Positions 1 to 7,364 of a stretch of DNA of 64,000 bases are shown here, in pieces (the first letter of the stretch is position 1; the number at the start of each line of letters is the position of its first letter). Where the stretch lies: the NCBI RefSeq assembly GCF_001718695.1, contig NZ_CP013420.1:2480001-2544000 (forward strand), read 5' to 3'. A program made the position numbers and the translations under genes. The stretch is from Burkholderia ubonensis. GTDB taxonomy: Bacteria > Pseudomonadota > Gammaproteobacteria > Burkholderiales > Burkholderiaceae. The notes beneath the pieces were generated by a model. It searched no databases. It was not told where the DNA came from and saw only the letters and a program-made list of their open reading frames with translations.

Positions 1-20
1 TGTAACATCGTTACCCTTGA

Positions 21-1124
21 TTAGTTCTGCTCTTCCGCCCCAATTGCTCCCTTTTCCTTTGCGATTCGATACAACAGGGTAAAGTCGAACAGTGGCAGAC
101 CGTAGGTAAAACTAGGCAATATTGTGTCTCGCTTCACTTTCTTGGCTGCATTTACATGCCAATGATCCGGACCAAATGGTACGTCAGGGTGGTGGGCCGC
201 CGAATCCACCTTCGCCTTGTGTACTTCTGACGGATCCGTAAGGACGTATGCGTAATCGGTGAAGGTTCGCAGTCTAAGTTTCCACTGCCAACCGGACGGG
301 TAAGTGAAAGCGAGATGGGTTCCATTATCCCGATCATCCCTCACCACCGAGGTTGCGCCTAAATTCGCGCGCATATATTCCGCGAGAGGGTCGATAAGCT
401 CTTTCGGTATTGAGTTCGTCTTAATGAGGTTCGAGAGGTCTAGGCCCATCGAAAACACCGCGTTCATAAAAGAAAGTACAGACGGGTGTGTCTGAACTTC
501 CTCGAGGTGTTGAGCACAAAGCTGCAACATGAACATCACTGCCGAGCCGCTCCCGACTGTCGAGTGCGCGTAGCGCGTCGCCGGTGCGCCGCAAACCAAG
601 CAACCTTTCCCGCTTCCTATGATGACGGCTCTCTCTACCGATGTATTGCTAATTCGCCCCTCGGCCATCTGGGTAGCAGCCGCGTAGCGGCGGGCTTGTT
701 CGTCTCGCCAGTCTCGGAAGATTCGAATCGTATTCTCCGTCTGCAAAGCACTTATCAAGACACCCTCGTCTGCGAATACCTCGGCGCTAGAGTGCTCGAA
801 GCTTTGTTTGCCGCGAACCTCTTCCGCAGCCAACGAGCCACGATATCTGTACGTGCGGATGAAACCACAGTTTTCCCGTGGTCCGTATATTGCAAGCTCG
901 ATTCCTTCCCTTACCAAACGAACCCGCCGGTCGGCGTGACGTCGAAGCGTGCTCCAAACTCGAGGGGAGTGCGTAACCTGCTGCCACAGCCACTCGGGTT
1001 GCCTTACGTGTTCAACAAACATATAGGCAAGCGTCGTGATGAAGCCATCAATACTCGCACCTGTACTGTCCGCAAGTCCTACTTCCTGAATTTGCCTGTC
1101 AATGTTGAAAAGAGGCGATTTCAT
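21..1124 (-). CDS. hypothetical protein with a zinc-knuckle-like Cys/His set
   Basis: This protein of 367 residues belongs to no family I recognise. A central C175-x2-C178 pair, H187 and a C203-x2-H206 pair could hold one zinc ion. The C-terminal third is rich in aromatic residues and histidines (an HWH motif near residue 332). No signal peptide or membrane segment is visible. It is the last gene of the minus-strand series in the window and starts 57 bp after the membrane-protein gene stops, so the two may be co-transcribed. Its island position suggests cargo, but no function can be assigned. Confidence 0.7.
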   Translation of the reverse strand: MKSPLFNIDRQIQEVGLADSTGASIDGFITTLAYMFVEHVRQPEWLWQQVTHSPRVWSTLRRHADRRVRLVREGIELAIYGPRENCGFIRTYRYRGSLAAEEVRGKQSFEHSSAEVFADEGVLISALQTENTIRIFRDWRDEQARRYAAATQMAEGRISNTSVERAVIIGSGKGCLVCGAPATRYAHSTVGSGSAVMFMLQLCAQHLEEVQTHPSVLSFMNAVFSMGLDLSNLIKTNSIPKELIDPLAEYMRANLGATSVVRDDRDNGTHLAFTYPSGWQWKLRLRTFTDYAYVLTDPSEVHKAKVDSAAHHPDVPFGPDHWHVNAAKKVKRDTILPSFTYGLPLFDFTLLYRIAKEKGAIGAEEQN

Positions 1125-1181
1125 AGCTCGATTTTTGACGGTGCTCGGGTTTTGCGAGGCGAAACCCAGTGCGCACGGTGG

Positions 1182-1949
1182 TTATTGTTTGCTGATGCTG
1201 TCGATGGAAAACCGGCGGACAATGCGAGGCACGCGTAGATTCACTAGAAATTCGACTCCAAAGACGATTAGCAAAAATTCCCCAGGGGTAATGAGGAGCA
1301 GACCGAGAATTGTCTTTGGGTCGGGCGTCAGTTTGAACGACATAACAATCCAAACACCGACCGCGAAGAGAGGGACCGCGAGCATAGGGGCCAGTCGATA
1401 TAAGCGCCTTCGGCCAACAGGGAGGAAGGCGCCGGTCGTAACCCGGCCGAGCGACTTAACAGGCTGAAATCCATCGACGGTACCGACGACGTTTGGCACT
1501 CGTGTAGACGACGTGTGAATGACCTCGAAGATCACGCTTGCGCCTTGCCCCCAATGCGCGAATTCGATCCTCCAGCTGCAATCATCCGATGGAACTGCAG
1601 CAACCTTCACTGCATCATCATCGCGGTGAACGGTTTTGACCGAGAGAATTTTGCCATCGTCACCCAGAGTGATTCGCAAAGGGTTATCGGCGACCACGTC
1701 GTCGGGCTTAATCGGCCCCTTACCAGAATTCCACACCGAAACGAGAGATCTGGTGATTCGGTCGACGGGTTCGCCGTTATGGGACACGACCAAGCCATCT
1801 AGCGCGTCGCGTTTGTGAATGACGGTTTCGCCGTCCGCACAGTACTTGATGCGGCGGCGATCATTCCAGCGGGCGTAGCCGGTACCCAGTGCAAAGCTGA
1901 TGATGGGAGATAGAAAACTCCAGCTGCCAGTGACCATTCCGTTCCTCAT
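1182..1949 (-). CDS. hypothetical membrane protein
   Basis: This protein has about 255 residues when started at the ATG at 1949. That ATG has a good GGAGG ribosome-binding site about 9 nt upstream; the open frame itself extends further to 1979. A short hydrophobic segment lies at the N-terminus. Two stronger ones lie near the C-terminus, around GRRRLYRLAPMLAVPLFAVG and LGLLLITPGEFLLIVFG. Between them is a hydrophilic domain of roughly 150 residues, mostly beta-like. I do not recognise the family. It lies 124 bp downstream of the DUF6527 gene and could be a membrane effector of that cluster, which is inference only. Confidence 0.65.
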   Translation of the reverse strand: MRNGMVTGSWSFLSPIISFALGTGYARWNDRRRIKYCADGETVIHKRDALDGLVVSHNGEPVDRITRSLVSVWNSGKGPIKPDDVVADNPLRITLGDDGKILSVKTVHRDDDAVKVAAVPSDDCSWRIEFAHWGQGASVIFEVIHTSSTRVPNVVGTVDGFQPVKSLGRVTTGAFLPVGRRRLYRLAPMLAVPLFAVGVWIVMSFKLTPDPKTILGLLLITPGEFLLIVFGVEFLVNLRVPRIVRRFSIDSISKQ

Positions 1950-2073
1950 TATTTTGTGCCTCCAGTTAACGTGAGGCATTGGCCGTTACTGCCCGGGCTT
2001 CGGGAGGCGAATCTGCATCGACCTCTGTCGATCACGGAAATCGCAAGTTGCATACTCTCGCGCGGTGGTTCGG

Positions 2074-2538
2074 CTACCCCAGAAGCCACCGGCGCAATTT
2101 CGCCCAGACGCTTTTCTCAGCATGCTGTTCCTGGACAGTCGCCGCGGCCGCTTCTGCCACTGGAACTTGCGAGCTGTCGGTTCGGTGATTAATTTGCGCG
2201 TAGAACTTCGCCTTGGCCACCTTATCCCGACGTTGCTCGGCCTCGATCTTCGCTCTATCCCAGGGGCTCGCTTCGATGACCTTGTTGCGTTTGATCACGT
2301 AGTGCGACTGGCACGGCAGATTCCAGCTACCAACGGAGGGCCAAAGCGAGATTGCTTCACCGTTGAAGGTCAGCGACCAGTCGGTCGGCGTCAATGGTGT
2401 GACTACTTCGTGGCCGCAACCGCAACAGCAGCTGTGAACGACTGTGCCGTACTCCATCGATACGTAAAGGACGCCTGGCTCCAACTCACGAGGGATGCTT
2501 TTAACGAAGCGGGGTTCGAGCTGCTTGAAGCGCATCAT
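2074..2538 (-). CDS. DUF6527 family protein, partner of ubiquitin-like conjugation genes
   Basis: This protein of about 154 residues has a cysteine-rich core, CCCGCGHE (residues 37-44), followed by VVTPL, a WPSVGSW segment and PCQSH (C76, H79). That is the DUF6527 pattern usually seen beside multiubiquitin and ThiF genes, where it is called BubE-like in the bacterial ubiquitin-like (Bub) literature. The Cys/His set probably binds zinc. Its ATG overlaps the ThiF stop as ATGA (2535-2538), so translation is coupled. The longer open frame to 2634 lies inside the E1 gene and is not needed. Its role is probably protease- or deconjugase-like, or an accessory to conjugation; this is inferred from family context. 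Confidence 0.75.
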   Translation of the reverse strand: MMRFKQLEPRFVKSIPRELEPGVLYVSMEYGTVVHSCCCGCGHEVVTPLTPTDWSLTFNGEAISLWPSVGSWNLPCQSHYVIKRNKVIEASPWDRAKIEAEQRRDKVAKAKFYAQINHRTDSSQVPVAEAAAATVQEQHAEKSVWAKLRRWLLG

Positions 2539-3710
2539 GTCTGCTCCGCATTCAGCAGCATGTTGCCGTCTGTCGTGTATGTGCAGTGATGCTCGCTCTC
2601 CAGATCGCGGTAGAAGCCTCTGAGCTTTTTCCACTTAATGACGGCGAGGGCGGCGTTGAGCATATTCAGGTCGGCGACCTGGATATTCGACGCATACAAA
2701 TTTTCATTACCTCCGCCTTCAAACGAGACGCGCTCCCTGACGTGTTCCCGCTTTTCGGGGGTACTGGCGGTAACGCGCAAGATACCACCGAGCGTGCCGT
2801 CGACCAGTTCCAGACCCATCCCGACATCAATGAACGGGGTTCCAAGAGCTTCCAGCTTTTGCACGACGAAGCGCTTCGACTCGCCCGCATCCATGCATAG
2901 GAAAGCGAACGTTATGCGGTCAAGCAAGTTAGCCGTGCTCGCATCAAGCTGAACTGCATGCGGCAAGATGTAGCGATGCATTCTCGAGTAAATGCTGGCG
3001 AGATAATCCACTTTCTTCGGCAAGTCGCGGAGCATTTCTATTGAAGGCGCTCCCGGGGCGCGGAACGCGTTGTGCTGAAGAAAGTCATCGCCGTCGATCA
3101 GCAGAATCTCGCGCACCGGTGTTTTCGCGACCTGGTCGAGTACGTAGGAGCCGGTGCCACCTACACCAATGATTGCGATGTGCTCGCTTTCCAGCTGGGC
3201 GGTAAGATGCCCGATCCCAACGCGATCCGATGCAGTCTCCAGATAGTTGAATACGCTATCCTCGTCGACGTCGGGCTGTTTGTACACGCGCGGCGTGGCA
3301 CCTGGCTTCACAACTGCCGCAGCACCGGCCACGATCGTGGCATAAGTGGACATTTTCTGAAAGTAGTCTGCATACCCCTCCTGCGGTCCCGGTTTGCTCG
3401 AAAGCAAGTGCTTTCCAAGCACCAGCGGATCTGGCGGTATTGCCCCTCCAGGTGTGATGCCTTGGATTGGCGTTCCGTCGGCATTGCAAGGAAACTCTCC
3501 GTAGAATTCGACGGTGTGGGGCTCGGGTTTCTGCGTGATATCTCCCGACAGGCAGAGACTGGACGTGATCGTGCCGAGCTTCACTTCGCGCCGCGCGTTA
3601 ACGTAGGGAACCTCGTGCATCACGAGACACCCTCCCGTGATGCGCATGGCATACCCGTCCTCGCGAAGACGCTTGAGGTCGGAATTAAGATTGAACAGTG
3701 CGGCCGACAT
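2535..3710 (-). CDS. ThiF-type E1-like adenylyltransferase with an N-terminal extra domain
   Basis: This enzyme of about 391 residues is expected to adenylate the C-terminus of the ubiquitin-like protein encoded just upstream. The C-terminal half is a clear ThiF/E1 Rossmann domain: GVGGTGS (182-188), the acidic DGDDF (206-210), HNAFRAPG (213-220), PKKVDYLAS and CMDAGESKR (272-280). The first 160 residues form a separate domain of the type that precedes ThiF in DUF6791 proteins. Its VEFYGEFPC stretch recalls E2-like folds, but I cannot prove that. No cysteine lies in the usual E1 catalytic loop; the nearest are C272 and C376. The start at 3710 follows a GGGAG box and overlaps the ubiquitin-like gene by 26 bp. 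Confidence 0.85.
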   Translation of the reverse strand: MSAALFNLNSDLKRLREDGYAMRITGGCLVMHEVPYVNARREVKLGTITSSLCLSGDITQKPEPHTVEFYGEFPCNADGTPIQGITPGGAIPPDPLVLGKHLLSSKPGPQEGYADYFQKMSTYATIVAGAAAVVKPGATPRVYKQPDVDEDSVFNYLETASDRVGIGHLTAQLESEHIAIIGVGGTGSYVLDQVAKTPVREILLIDGDDFLQHNAFRAPGAPSIEMLRDLPKKVDYLASIYSRMHRYILPHAVQLDASTANLLDRITFAFLCMDAGESKRFVVQKLEALGTPFIDVGMGLELVDGTLGGILRVTASTPEKREHVRERVSFEGGGNENLYASNIQVADLNMLNAALAVIKWKKLRGFYRDLESEHHCTYTTDGNMLLNAEQT

Positions 3711-3975
3711 TGAAGATGCTCCCATTTTTTACTTCAACACTGCCGCCAGCAGCCAGTTCACCGCTATGGGGCTTCGAAACGACCCCGCGGTAGGTAATCG
3801 AATACTTGATGTTGGGCATCGGCGGCTCGCCCGGATATGCGATTGCAACCAGTTGTTCAAATGTCACGTTACGGTCGTTGACCTCGACTTCGCGACCATT
3901 GACAACGATTTCGATGCGTTTAGGCTCGTTGATGGAGCGCTCGTCGGCGCCATCAAAGCTCTGCTGGGTTTCCAT
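3685..3975 (-). CDS. multiubiquitin-type ubiquitin-like protein, single domain
   Basis: This protein of about 96 residues matches the multiubiquitin-type beta-grasp pattern: IEIVVNGREVEV, VTFEQLVAIAYPGEP, NIKYSITYRG, and a final VKNGSIFNVGR. Only one domain is present, although many relatives carry two or more. The C-terminus ends in RTVQS with no diglycine, so a eukaryote-like Gly-Gly conjugation without processing is unlikely. The ATG at 3975 has AAAGGG 9 nt upstream. A GTG at 3993 is an alternative and overlaps the stop of a preceding 36-codon ORF. It is the first recognisable gene of the E1/DUF6527 set and overlaps the E1 gene. Confidence 0.8.
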   Translation of the reverse strand: METQQSFDGADERSINEPKRIEIVVNGREVEVNDRNVTFEQLVAIAYPGEPPMPNIKYSITYRGVVSKPHSGELAAGGSVEVKNGSIFNVGRTVQS

Positions 3976-3989
3976 ATGCTCAATCCCTT

Positions 3990-4100
3990 TCACGTTTGGG
4001 TGGATAAGGCATCCATCCCCTCTAACCGAGCGCGGACCTGAGCATCCAATTCTGATTCAATGATGCTGTTTAAGCTGGCCTGCACATCTGGAGCGGACAC
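3990..4100 (-). CDS. possible small ORF upstream of the ubiquitin-like gene
   Basis: A 36-codon frame from GTG at 4100 encodes a short amphipathic, acidic peptide (SLNSIIESELDAQVRARLE in its middle). Its TGA overlaps a possible GTG start of the ubiquitin-like gene (GTGA, 3990-3993). The arrangement suggests a leader or a small coupled protein. The ribosome-binding site is weak and nothing similar is known to me, so it could be chance. Confidence 0.35.
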   Translation of the reverse strand: MSAPDVQASLNSIIESELDAQVRARLEGMDALSTQT

Positions 4101-4152
4101 GGAACCAAGCGTATCACATCATTTCTGCTTCATGCAAGCAGTTTAACCAGAA

Positions 4153-4704
4153 TCAGTGGATAGCGATGTACTTGTATTCGATACCGCCACTGCTGGCGAT
4201 GTCCTCGACGCGCAGAATGTAGCCGTCGTCGACCAGCTTTTTCAGCCTGGTACTCGCATTTTGGACGGAAAGGTCAAGGTCGGCAGCCACTTGGGAGGCT
4301 AGAACGGATCGGTGTTTCAGCACGTAGTTCAGCAATTCCCGGCTAGAAGAGCTCATCTCCGGGCCAATTACCTCAAAGGAGTCGCCTCGCCAGATTACTA
4401 GCGGCTGCTCCTTTGCCTGAGCGGCATACTTCCAATTGTCTATCAGATCGCGATCGTCCAGATGTTCGAGAAACAGTCCTCTCTCTCGCCGGAATTGCTT
4501 GGCAACCGAAAGCACGCTTTCGCGCGGGAACGACGCGTCTGTTGCCTCGATCCCTTCCAACGAAATGCCGAGCACACACGCGTCGGGATGCTTGCTAATG
4601 AATTCTGAAAGCTTTTGGTAAACTTCCTTCCCTTGGACGTTCCCAAACGGTTGGGACGTCGTGGTGAAATCGCGGAGCTTGACACGGAGGGCAGTCTGGT
4701 TCAT
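4153..4704 (-). CDS. STAS-like (DUF4325-type) protein with C-terminal winged helix
   Basis: This protein has 183 residues. Residues about 1-105 resemble the STAS-like DUF4325 domain (GKEVYQKLSEFI, LEGIEATDASFPRESV, RDLIDNWKYAAQAKEQPLVIW). DASFPRES (56-63) sits where anti-anti-sigma proteins carry their phosphorylated serine. Residues about 120-180 form a winged helix (LLNYVLKHRSVLASQVAADL, then ASTRLKKLVDDGYI). It follows the HATPase gene by 19 bp, so the two form a pair. A kinase/antagonist switch like SpoIIAB/SpoIIAA is inferred. No sigma factor lies nearby, and the DNA-binding tail suggests direct regulation instead. Confidence 0.7.
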   Translation of the reverse strand: MNQTALRVKLRDFTTTSQPFGNVQGKEVYQKLSEFISKHPDACVLGISLEGIEATDASFPRESVLSVAKQFRRERGLFLEHLDDRDLIDNWKYAAQAKEQPLVIWRGDSFEVIGPEMSSSSRELLNYVLKHRSVLASQVAADLDLSVQNASTRLKKLVDDGYILRVEDIASSGGIEYKYIAIH

Positions 4705-4723
4705 CCGCGTAATTTAAAGAGAG

Positions 4724-5821
4724 TCATCGGGTACCGTCAAGCAAAAAGTCGAAACAGACGTGGGTGCCACGAAGCTCGCGCAAATCGAGTTGATGAGAAA
4801 ACTCGAGGTCCCCGTGCTTGTTGTAGTGGACCTTGACCTCGAATGTCTCTTGCCGGACCGAGATACGAGCATTGAATTTGTAGGCTACATCCCCGCTCCT
4901 CTTCAGTCCGAGGCCGCGTGCCTCGTCTTCGTTGCTGCTGATGCCGCCATTCCGGAAAATCTCCTGAATGAGTGCCACACCAGGGTGCAGGCCCGACGCG
5001 CGGATTGCCGTCGCAACTTTCGGGTATCGGGTTTCGAGTACGGGTGCCAGCGTCCCCAAAATTCCGCGGCCACTATCAGATATGACCGCCTGGATGTGCG
5101 GCTGGCGGCTCCTTGGATAAAACTGCAACGCCGCAAAGCCGGGAATCGGTGAGTCCGAGTGGTCCCTCACATTGCCAAACAGTTCCGAAAGCACGGTGAA
5201 GGCCCCTACCGAATACTGCGCACCCGCACAGCTAACGAAGCTCTTCTGCAGACGACCAGGGATATCCTCATCAGGCGAGACAGGATCAATCATCGCCACT
5301 TCCACGACTCCGTTATTGCCGCCTTTGTACAGGCCGGCTTTCGACATCTCCGGCCTGGAAGGAATAATAGAGATCGACGGATCGAGGAAGTCAAAAAAGC
5401 CAATTCGGTTGAAATAGTCGAGTGTGGAGTGGCAATCACTGAAGTCGACGGAGACCTTCTTCTCGGCATGTACCAGTTGATTGCAAAGAGCAAGTAGGCG
5501 AGCCGTGGCCTCCAGAAGAAGCTTGCTATCCTTCGCGAGCACGAACACTACGTGCTCGCACTTACTAACGAGCGCGGAGTCAGACGACGCCAACGCATCT
5601 TCAAATAAGTCCGCGGTTAGCCATTTCCCAGCAGGTAGCTCAATGCGAAGTTCGCCAGCCTTCGCCAACGACCAGCCGTAGGCGGCATCCTGCACAAACA
5701 GCTCCGGATGGTCATGCATGTACGCGCTGACTGCACTCTTGTCCTCGCCAATTTTGCTTGCGATCACGCGAGCTTTTATCCCCGGCTCTTTCTTCAATAC
5801 CTTTTCTATCTCTTTGTACAT
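4724..5821 (-). CDS. HATPase-domain (GHKL) ATP-binding protein with N-terminal HTH
   Basis: This protein has 365 residues. The N-terminus (about 1-50) is helical and winged-helix-like. The C-terminal part is a GHKL ATPase: N box SELFGNVRDHS (212-222), G1 box SDSGRG (248-253), G2 box RGLGLKRSG (302-310) and a final GTHVCFDFLL. No phosphoacceptor histidine region, sensor or membrane segment is visible, so it is not a classical two-component sensor. With the STAS-like gene 19 bp downstream it most likely forms a kinase/antagonist-type pair. It is the first gene after a 218-bp gap, so a promoter probably lies at 5822-6039. Confidence 0.75.
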   Translation of the reverse strand: MYKEIEKVLKKEPGIKARVIASKIGEDKSAVSAYMHDHPELFVQDAAYGWSLAKAGELRIELPAGKWLTADLFEDALASSDSALVSKCEHVVFVLAKDSKLLLEATARLLALCNQLVHAEKKVSVDFSDCHSTLDYFNRIGFFDFLDPSISIIPSRPEMSKAGLYKGGNNGVVEVAMIDPVSPDEDIPGRLQKSFVSCAGAQYSVGAFTVLSELFGNVRDHSDSPIPGFAALQFYPRSRQPHIQAVISDSGRGILGTLAPVLETRYPKVATAIRASGLHPGVALIQEIFRNGGISSNEDEARGLGLKRSGDVAYKFNARISVRQETFEVKVHYNKHGDLEFSHQLDLRELRGTHVCFDFLLDGTR

Positions 5822-6039
5822 GATCCAGCTACCGGCAATGCACCGTCCAATGCAATTAGTTCGTGGCTATGTTTAATCGTAGCACCAAATTCGTCTGCCG
5901 CCACAAACGGCCAATGCCACTCTCGCCAAGCCGTAACCGATGCTCAGCTGCCTGCTTTACATCTGTAAGCGCAGTGTCGAGGTACGTGCGTGAACTTCAA
6001 AAGACGTACGGTGCTCGTCAGTGACGACTGTTTGAGATT

Positions 6040-6549
6040 TCACCGATCGTCGGCATGAAGTGGCTTCGCCTTGCGCGCATCCATCCATGCCAGCCAGCCT
6101 TTACGATAAGCACGCGCATCTACCAGCGCGTGATGCTCGCGGTCGTCTGTCGAATAGTGCGCCATTACGGCATCGTGATACACCGAAGTATCGATTAGCG
6201 GCCGGAGGTCGAACGGTACCGCCGCTAGGTTGAGCGGTTTCGACTCGCCGAGCATCTCCAAAAGAAATCGGAAATCCGTCATCGAATCGCAGGCGGCCCG
6301 CACTACACGTGGAGACGCGGCGAACCATGCGAGCAGGCTTAGGCGAGCTTGCAACAGGGACATAGCCGACCCACTGAGCAACGGCAACACTTCGCGTTGA
6401 ACGAAGGCGGAGCAGTCCTCAGGCTTCCAGGTATCTTCGAGTTCGACATAAAACTCCCTGCGTCCGTCTTCCGTCACCATCCCCAGACTGATTAGTTTCG
6501 GGGTAGGTTGGCCAAGGCCGGTGTACTCGGTATCGAGGAAGACAAGCAT
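6040..6549 (-). CDS. DEDDh-type 3'-5' exonuclease
   Basis: This small nuclease of 169 residues has the RNase H-like DEDDh core: D6-T-E8 at the N-terminus (FLDTEYTGLG), an acidic pair in CDSMTDF (D88/D92), and EHHALVDAR (H140, D144). It would remove nucleotides from a 3' end of DNA or RNA; the substrate cannot be read from sequence. Its length fits the small stand-alone exonucleases found in mobile elements. It follows the HEPN-like gene by about 107 bp on the same strand and ends the transposition operon, so it is probably an accessory or defence gene carried by the element. Confidence 0.8.
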   Translation of the reverse strand: MLVFLDTEYTGLGQPTPKLISLGMVTEDGRREFYVELEDTWKPEDCSAFVQREVLPLLSGSAMSLLQARLSLLAWFAASPRVVRAACDSMTDFRFLLEMLGESKPLNLAAVPFDLRPLIDTSVYHDAVMAHYSTDDREHHALVDARAYRKGWLAWMDARKAKPLHADDR

Positions 6550-6656
6550 ATCTACAGTTTCTCGGCGAAAGAATCGGAACGTGATTGCTCGGCAGCTTTC
6601 GGCAGCGTCATCAATGCTCGCTGCTGCTACTGCACTGCTAGTGGCGAATCGACTCG

Positions 6657-7364
6657 CTACCGTGCCGGAACGAATAGTTGGTTGATCAGCTCACTGACGA
6701 TTTCGAATGTGTGCAACACCGTGTTGTGAAGGGCACCCGAACCGTGTGCGTACATGTTTCGAACTTTGGGCAGTGTGTCGATGAATATCTCGATCCAGTC
6801 GTCAAAATCCTCCGGCAGCGGCACTACATTCGAGTGGTCGACTTTGCAGGTCGTCAATCCGGAGCGCTGCATCTCGTGAATTTGTTCGAGTTCGGCTCGC
6901 TGTCTGGCACGCCGCAGCGCTCGTTCCCTCGTCCAAGAAAATCTATCGTTCGATATCGCTCCTCGCTCCAGTGCTTGTTTAAGCAATCTGCTCAGACCAC
7001 GTGGTAGTTTGGCCTCCACCGGCAACGATTGCCCAATCTCGGCGGCCAACCGCTCGCGTAGCGCGAACTCCAACGATGTCAGCGCTTGCTGTTCTGCTAC
7101 AGGATGGAAGCGATAGACGAACCATGCGTACGCATAGAGATTTTTTGCGGTCTCGAAGTGGATTTGAATCGACTGAGGCACGTCTGCGCCGAGAGTAAAC
7201 GATGCTACCTCCTCGAGATGCTCGGCTGCGGTACCCGGCCGGAAATTTCCAATGGTGCTATCGAAACGAGAAAAATATCCATGTCGGACGTCGGGTTCAT
7301 AAAGCGTGTCGATCGTCCTTAGCAGCTCACATGGATGCAGACCATCTGGGTTCATATCTTCCAT
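6657..7364 (-). CDS. HEPN-like hypothetical protein
   Basis: This protein of about 235 residues is largely helical. It carries RNMYAHG near the C-terminus (R202, H207), an Rx4H motif like the catalytic signature of HEPN ribonucleases, followed by a long helix. HEPN function is therefore likely but rests on one motif. Two starts compete: ATG at 7364, and ATG at 7355, which overlaps the upstream tniQ stop as ATGA and has GGGAA 9 nt before it. Either start places it in the transposition operon. A partner antitoxin could be the next gene (exonuclease), but that pairing is speculative. Confidence 0.6.
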   Translation of the reverse strand: MEDMNPDGLHPCELLRTIDTLYEPDVRHGYFSRFDSTIGNFRPGTAAEHLEEVASFTLGADVPQSIQIHFETAKNLYAYAWFVYRFHPVAEQQALTSLEFALRERLAAEIGQSLPVEAKLPRGLSRLLKQALERGAISNDRFSWTRERALRRARQRAELEQIHEMQRSGLTTCKVDHSNVVPLPEDFDDWIEIFIDTLPKVRNMYAHGSGALHNTVLHTFEIVSELINQLFVPAR

